DNA from: Xestospongia muta | Lineage: Eukaryota; Porifera; Demospongiae; Haplosclerida; Petrosiidae | Length of the DNA stretch: 64,000 nt | Direction: 5' to 3' | Assembly: GCA_963693285.1 (NCBI GenBank) | Contig: OY848924.1 | Coordinates: 805,501 to 869,500, forward strand | In this document: positions 60,701 through 64,000 of the stretch, one piece after another | How positions within the stretch are numbered: position 1 is the first letter of the stretch | Layout of the letters: every line of letters begins with the position of its first letter | Translations under genes and position numbers: made by a program | The notes under the pieces: generated by a model | Told to the model about the DNA's origin: nothing | Seen by the model: only the letters and a program-made list of their open reading frames with translations | The model's database searches: none

Positions 60701-63700
60701 CTTTTTACCAAATTCAAGTTTATCAAAAGACTATTACTTTATTTGTAACTAGTAGATTTGTATTTATTGATATAATCTTGTCTTTGGTAAATGATTTTAT
60801 AGTCAGTGAATGTCAACTCACAAATGACATGAACATTTGTATTATTAAACTCAATGTACCTAACATTTGAAGTCTACCTAATCCTTAAAAGAATCCTGGT
60901 ATTCACAGAGTACCACTAGATTTGTAAAACTAGTACAAACTTGTTATCTTGTTATTACTAAGAGGTGTGGCTAGAAATGTTGTGGTTATTATTATTAAAG
61001 AAAAAGTAGACATATTTAAAACTACTAAAAGATGTGTATAAGATGTCTAGAGCAGTGTGAAGGTGAATAAGATCAAAGACAAAGTTAGAACCTAAGTATA
61101 TAGAAATCATGTTAGAAATAATAACATTTACTCTATCAGGAACAGAGTAAAGATAGATATCAAAGTCACATTTGTTATTAAATCTAGTATATGACTGTGT
61201 GAGGGAAACCCTGCATATCCACATATTAATTTAACATTAATTATCTATTGTGTTTTCATGTCCTATGTGTTACTAGATTTAAATCAGTATTTAATAGATA
61301 TAGAATGTGGTTCATTTTATTATTGGTATATATTATAATATTCTATAAGATTTAATGCTATTATAATCAACAATAAATACTTGTGTACTTTCTCTATATC
61401 AGCAAACAATTCTACATTATGCGTCAGAAAGAGGTTACTATGATATCGTACAACTATTGTTAAAGTCCAATGCAGATTCCAACATTTGTAATAGGGTAAG
61501 TATATATCATTTGTAGAGATTACCGTAGTTCCCTGAGTAAGTGCCCATGGGCGCTTACAGTTCATTTGCAATTTGAAAGGGGTGGGCTCTTACATGCGAT
61601 TTTTCAAAAACGGCTTCTGGTAAGCCCCACTTATAAATAATTAATTATTCACCATGAAGTTGAAGCTGTCCACATCATACATTCCGTATGTATGATGTAG
61701 AAGTTGAAGCTGTCGAGGCTCTGAGAACTCACCCTATGTTAAACCTCCCTATATCATGAATATATTAACATGTAATAGACATTGCTATTATAATAAACTT
61801 GTGGTTACATTGAGAATACACAGTTACCCCTTAATTCTGATGTACAAAGAATAATGTCATGGAACAATGTGTCTTATCTAGAGCTGTCCTTAACACATCT
61901 AAATTACCTATGGTTACTAATATAACTAGACACCTCCCCTTAAAAAATTAAATCTTAACATTGATGGCATACTTGAGATATATTTTTAATGAGAAACACG
62001 TGGGTGGGTGAACTCTTTTGAGCGCCAATGTATTAGTTATAAAAACTAGCACTATATTGCATATCAGTGGGTGTGGTTTATAGAATAATAAAGTAATAGT
62101 TTCTATGCCTTTTTATGTCCCTGTCATTGGTCAGGTTTGACATGATAATACAATAGCTATGATTATCTGTATTGATGACTGTTATATTGACTATATAGTT
62201 TATTGTATGATAGTTCCTGTACTTTTTGTAATTGAGTAAATTTTCCTCTTTTGTTTTCTAGTTTGGTAGAACAGCAGCACATTATGCAGCAGAGAAGGGT
62301 CATGTTGATGTTCTAAAGTTATTAATTGAAGAGGGACAAGCTGACATAAATGCTACAGATAATGTAAGTCATATTATAGTTACTTATGAGCTATTCCTTT
62401 GAAGTATGACATTTAATATTGTCTTCAATATTGATATCAACCTCACTCATATCCAGACTGTCCAATATTTTGATAACATGTTTTTAGCAAAAGACATTCC
62501 AAGAACAATAATCAAAAATAAAATTTTGATATTGGCCTACAATGTGTCAAACATAACCTGTTGTCATTATATCAATCAATGACAATACTTATTAATAATC
62601 AATTAATTAATAGTCATGAATAATTAATACACAAAATTTAGCATGCTCTATGTGACCTTTATTGTGTGCTTCTTGGTGTAACTTGTACCATAATGATGAC
62701 ATCACTATATGTCATGTGTTGATAATGGTAGTATGAATGTATGGTTTAGTTTTTTTGAGTTTAGAAGGTTAAGGCTTTAGGGTGTTTCTTGGTAACTTTT
62801 AACTTGTTCTATAATGATGACATCAATATGTGTCATGTCATGATGATGTCATCATATTCAAGTTACACCAAGAACCACTCCCTTTATTAGCCCTCCCTCG
62901 TATATACACATACTCTTGTGATTTACCTGTCTGTTTGTGGCTTCAATAGTTTTTGATCCTCTGTTATAATACACTTTATGTTGATTTTCCTATAATTGGG
63001 TAATAGCATTCTTAGGAACTTTATATATTCTAAATAGATCACCAATTTGAGGTGGAAGTACATTGACATGTGGACAAGCCATTTTGTTCATTTGTATGTA
63101 AAACAAATATTCACATGATCTAATGGACACATAGTGAGTGATACAAGGTAGCATAAGTTAGTAAAAGACAGTCTGTACTTCTATATGAACGATCATTACT
63201 ACGTCGAATAAATACCATAACAGCCATTTTGCTTTTTCACTCTCTTAACACATGCTCACATCTGTGTATATTTTACCTACATCCTCATTCCTGTTGTATG
63301 AGTCCTATATGTACTTGTCCCCAGACCCTTCATCTATTAGGGAAGGGTTGGCAATGTCAGACTAATATTGGTAATCTTTATTAACTAGTTAAAGAGGTAG
63401 TCTTTGATATGATCTCTAACATATGTACATACTTTTTGTCTTTGGATTTGTCATGTCAGTCTTCTTGTCATTGTATAATGTACAAGACTTTCTTTTGAAA
63501 TATTTAGTCTTTTTTCTTATGACTATATATCAAAAGTATTCTTCAAAATCATTATAACCAAGTTAATCTGTTTATTTGTCATCATATTACACATGAAATA
63601 TATATTATATTTCTTATAACAATACATTTGTTATTTATATTTTCACTATTTAATTTTAGGATGGCAATAATCTACTACATTTAGCCTGTACAAGTGGCAG

Positions 63701-64000
63701 TGAAGAAACCATACACCACCTTTTACATAATGTCCAGCTAGATCCAAATTATCTAGTAGCTCTAAACATTTATCAACAAATGCCACTGGATTGTATTCCA
63801 CCACGTGTATCTAGCAGTAATAGATTTCAATTACTGAAGTTGTTTCAACCATTCAAACAATGTCACATAGACTACCTCACAGAATCATATGCTAAATTAT
63901 TTCTCTGTGGAAAGACAGAAGCTGGTAAAAGTTCATTGGCTGCTGTTATCTCTTATCGTGCTGACATGGGACAATATGGTCACTATGATCCAGAAAAATG
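51790..64000 (+). CDS. Gene G: Ank-ROCO protein (3' end outside the window)
   Basis: Exons, all phase 0: 51790-51858 (ATG, acidic MAAQLSQEELSEEE), 52756-52848, 55863-55973, 57747-57845, 61403-61495, 62262-62363 (all Ank or Ank-like), and 63660-64000 (continues). The last exon ends the Ank stack (DGNNLLHLACTSG) and opens a Roc domain with P-loop CGKTEAGKSSL, closely parallel to gene A's CGNMTAGKSSL. The exon 62262-62363 is almost identical to gene A's Ank exons and lies in the same repeat DNA. Introns are long because transposons sit in them. By analogy a GTP-switch signalling protein; whether it also has Death/CARD parts lies outside the window. Confidence 0.78.
51859..52755 (+). other. First coding intron of gene G
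   Basis: Plain AT-rich intron; nothing else recognised. Confidence 0.5.
52934..55548. mobile_element. piggyBac element inserted at TTAA in a gene G intron
   Basis: Ends CCCTTAGAGACCG (52934-52946) and its complement (55536-55548), directly flanked by TTAA on both sides (52930-52933, 55549-55552). Length 2615 bases, with one minus-strand transposase. The right end has an extra internal palindrome GTCACGAATTCGTGAC. Terminal perfection and intact TTAA indicate a recent insertion. The element lies wholly in an intron, opposite to the host gene. Confidence 0.95.
53465..55350 (-). pseudogene. piggyBac transposase (three exons, one frameshift)
   Basis: Minus-strand exons 55350-55047 (acidic N-terminus, Arg/Gly-rich), 55000-54018 and 53963-53465, about 595 codons, the usual size. 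DDD core: AIDEAVISFRGR (first Asp), YDLYTDRFYTS (second), and VDKLDQMMSYYS (third). The C-terminus is a Cys-rich domain (CVVCSD, CSTCTDNPALC). At about 54436-54445 the frame changes: before it reads KGKPNLLG, after it reads GIKAYVLSDSKSG, so one base is extra relative to the family's KP--WGIK motif. Otherwise it is open, so the lesion is recent or a sequencing error. Confidence 0.85.
55974..57746 (+). other. Intron of gene G carrying a TIR element
   Basis: AT-rich intron. 56620-57408 is a separate inverted-repeat element (see entry). The rest shows nothing recognisable. Confidence 0.55.
56620..57408. mobile_element. 789-bp non-autonomous element with TCTGTCCGAGTTGAG ends
   Basis: Perfect 15-16 base terminal inverted repeats (TCTGTCCGAGTTGAGT). 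No open frame. The duplicated target is unclear: TA-rich on both sides, a TA or TATA possible. Family unknown. Confidence 0.78.
58519..59131 (+). mobile_element. Harbinger-like relic inserted in the repeat unit
   Basis: Inverted ends GGTTCACAAAAC (near 58523) and, on the other strand, GGTTCACATAAC (near 59123). The uninterrupted repeat copies (for example around 6102) lack this stretch, giving the empty site. Just inside the left part a plus-strand frame starting at 58647 begins MEIEVLLLALLYR, then is rich in Arg/Gln after a TGA, like a PIF/Harbinger transposase N-terminus. Several stops, so dead. Confidence 0.5.
60160..60189 (+). pseudogene. Decayed 3' end of an Ank exon
   Basis: Reads like ...SNICDM with a following GTCAGTGTATAT donor, the same ending as the Ank exon at 61403-61495 and its GTAAGTATATAT donor. 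The upstream part of the exon is not recognisable. It belongs to the duplicated pair 60160-60590 / 61470-61895. Confidence 0.55.
60190..60590. repeat. Repeat pair with 61500-61897
   Basis: Begins GATTACCGTAGTTCCCTGAG, includes a hairpin-like GCGC...GGGCGCTTAC stretch, then the block also found at 1591-1742. The two copies differ at few positions. Probably intron plus MITE duplicated together with the neighbouring Ank exon end. Confidence 0.7.
62364..63659 (+). repeat. Intron of gene G, copy of gene A's tandem unit
   Basis: 62101-63530 closely match 3990-5290 and 6400-7690. This includes the palindromic MITE. The two ROCO genes therefore share introns as well as exons. Confidence 0.8.

Larger units (their letters stand above)
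57846..61402 (+). other. Repeat-rich intron of gene G
   Basis: Contains segments like gene A's tandem repeat (58259-58517 with 59132-59310 match 3440-3850; 60588-60920 match the same), a Harbinger-like insertion (58519-59131), a decayed Ank exon end (about 60160-60189), and a repeat pair 60190-60590 / 61500-61900. 59311-60150 has nothing recognised except a short block (59350-59440) like 61170-61260. Confidence 0.6.

Overview
The window looks like AT-rich nuclear DNA of an early-branching animal. A demosponge of the Amphimedon type is my best guess, inferred from the gene types and not proved. Genes are split into small exons with GT-AG introns, often 50-300 bp. The gene content is typical of sponge innate-immunity or apoptosis-like families: ankyrin (Ank) repeats joined to ROCO GTPases, Death domains, CARD-like helical domains and ZU5 domains. 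Intact and decayed cut-and-paste transposons lie between and inside these genes. I see no rRNA, tRNA, CRISPR array or prokaryotic feature. Exon coordinates were read by hand from splice signals, reading-frame phase and paralogue comparison.

Layout. 1-14.74 kb (+): Ank-ROCO-Death-linker-CARD-like gene (gene A), entering from beyond the left edge; its first 8 kb is a roughly 2.4-kb tandem amplification of an Ank exon with its introns. 15.2-15.5 kb (-): last two exons of an iPLA2-like gene. 15.88-19.80 kb: a 3.9-kb DNA transposon with paired hairpin-forming ends, a small P2X7-tail-like gene (+) and a 14-exon DDE transposase (-) that meet tail to tail. 19.90-20.20 kb: a 300-bp (GA)n tract. 21.78 kb (-): a lone GGPP-synthase-like exon. 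22.95-24.81 kb (+): a three-CAP-Gly protein (gene D). 25.36-34.19 kb (+): CARD-like-Death-unknown-Ank array-ZU5-Death gene (gene E). 35.49-41.37 kb: a perfect-looking 2945-bp tandem duplication carrying the 5' end of the next gene. 37.66-45.65 kb (+): Ank-ZU5-Death gene whose C-terminus resembles the alpha-catenin/vinculin actin-binding tail (gene F). 47.46-50.90 kb: a MULE element with 9-bp target duplication and a decayed ZSWIM-like transposase. 51.79-64.00 kb (+): a second Ank-ROCO gene (gene G), running off the right edge, with a piggyBac element (52.93-55.55 kb), a 789-bp TIR element and a Harbinger-like remnant in its introns.

Genes A, E, F and G form a same-strand cluster assembled from shared modules: phase-0 Ank exons, a common Death-domain subtype (LSEVLQ-W-D core), a ZU5 block, and a repeated EMEQE-type linker exon. 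Plausibly they act in intracellular sensing or signalling: Ank repeats bind ligands, Roc-COR switches, and Death/CARD-like domains recruit partners. In gene F the tail suggests an added link to actin or adhesion. The fusion in gene F, the tandem exon amplification, and the two-gene transposon are the most interesting points.
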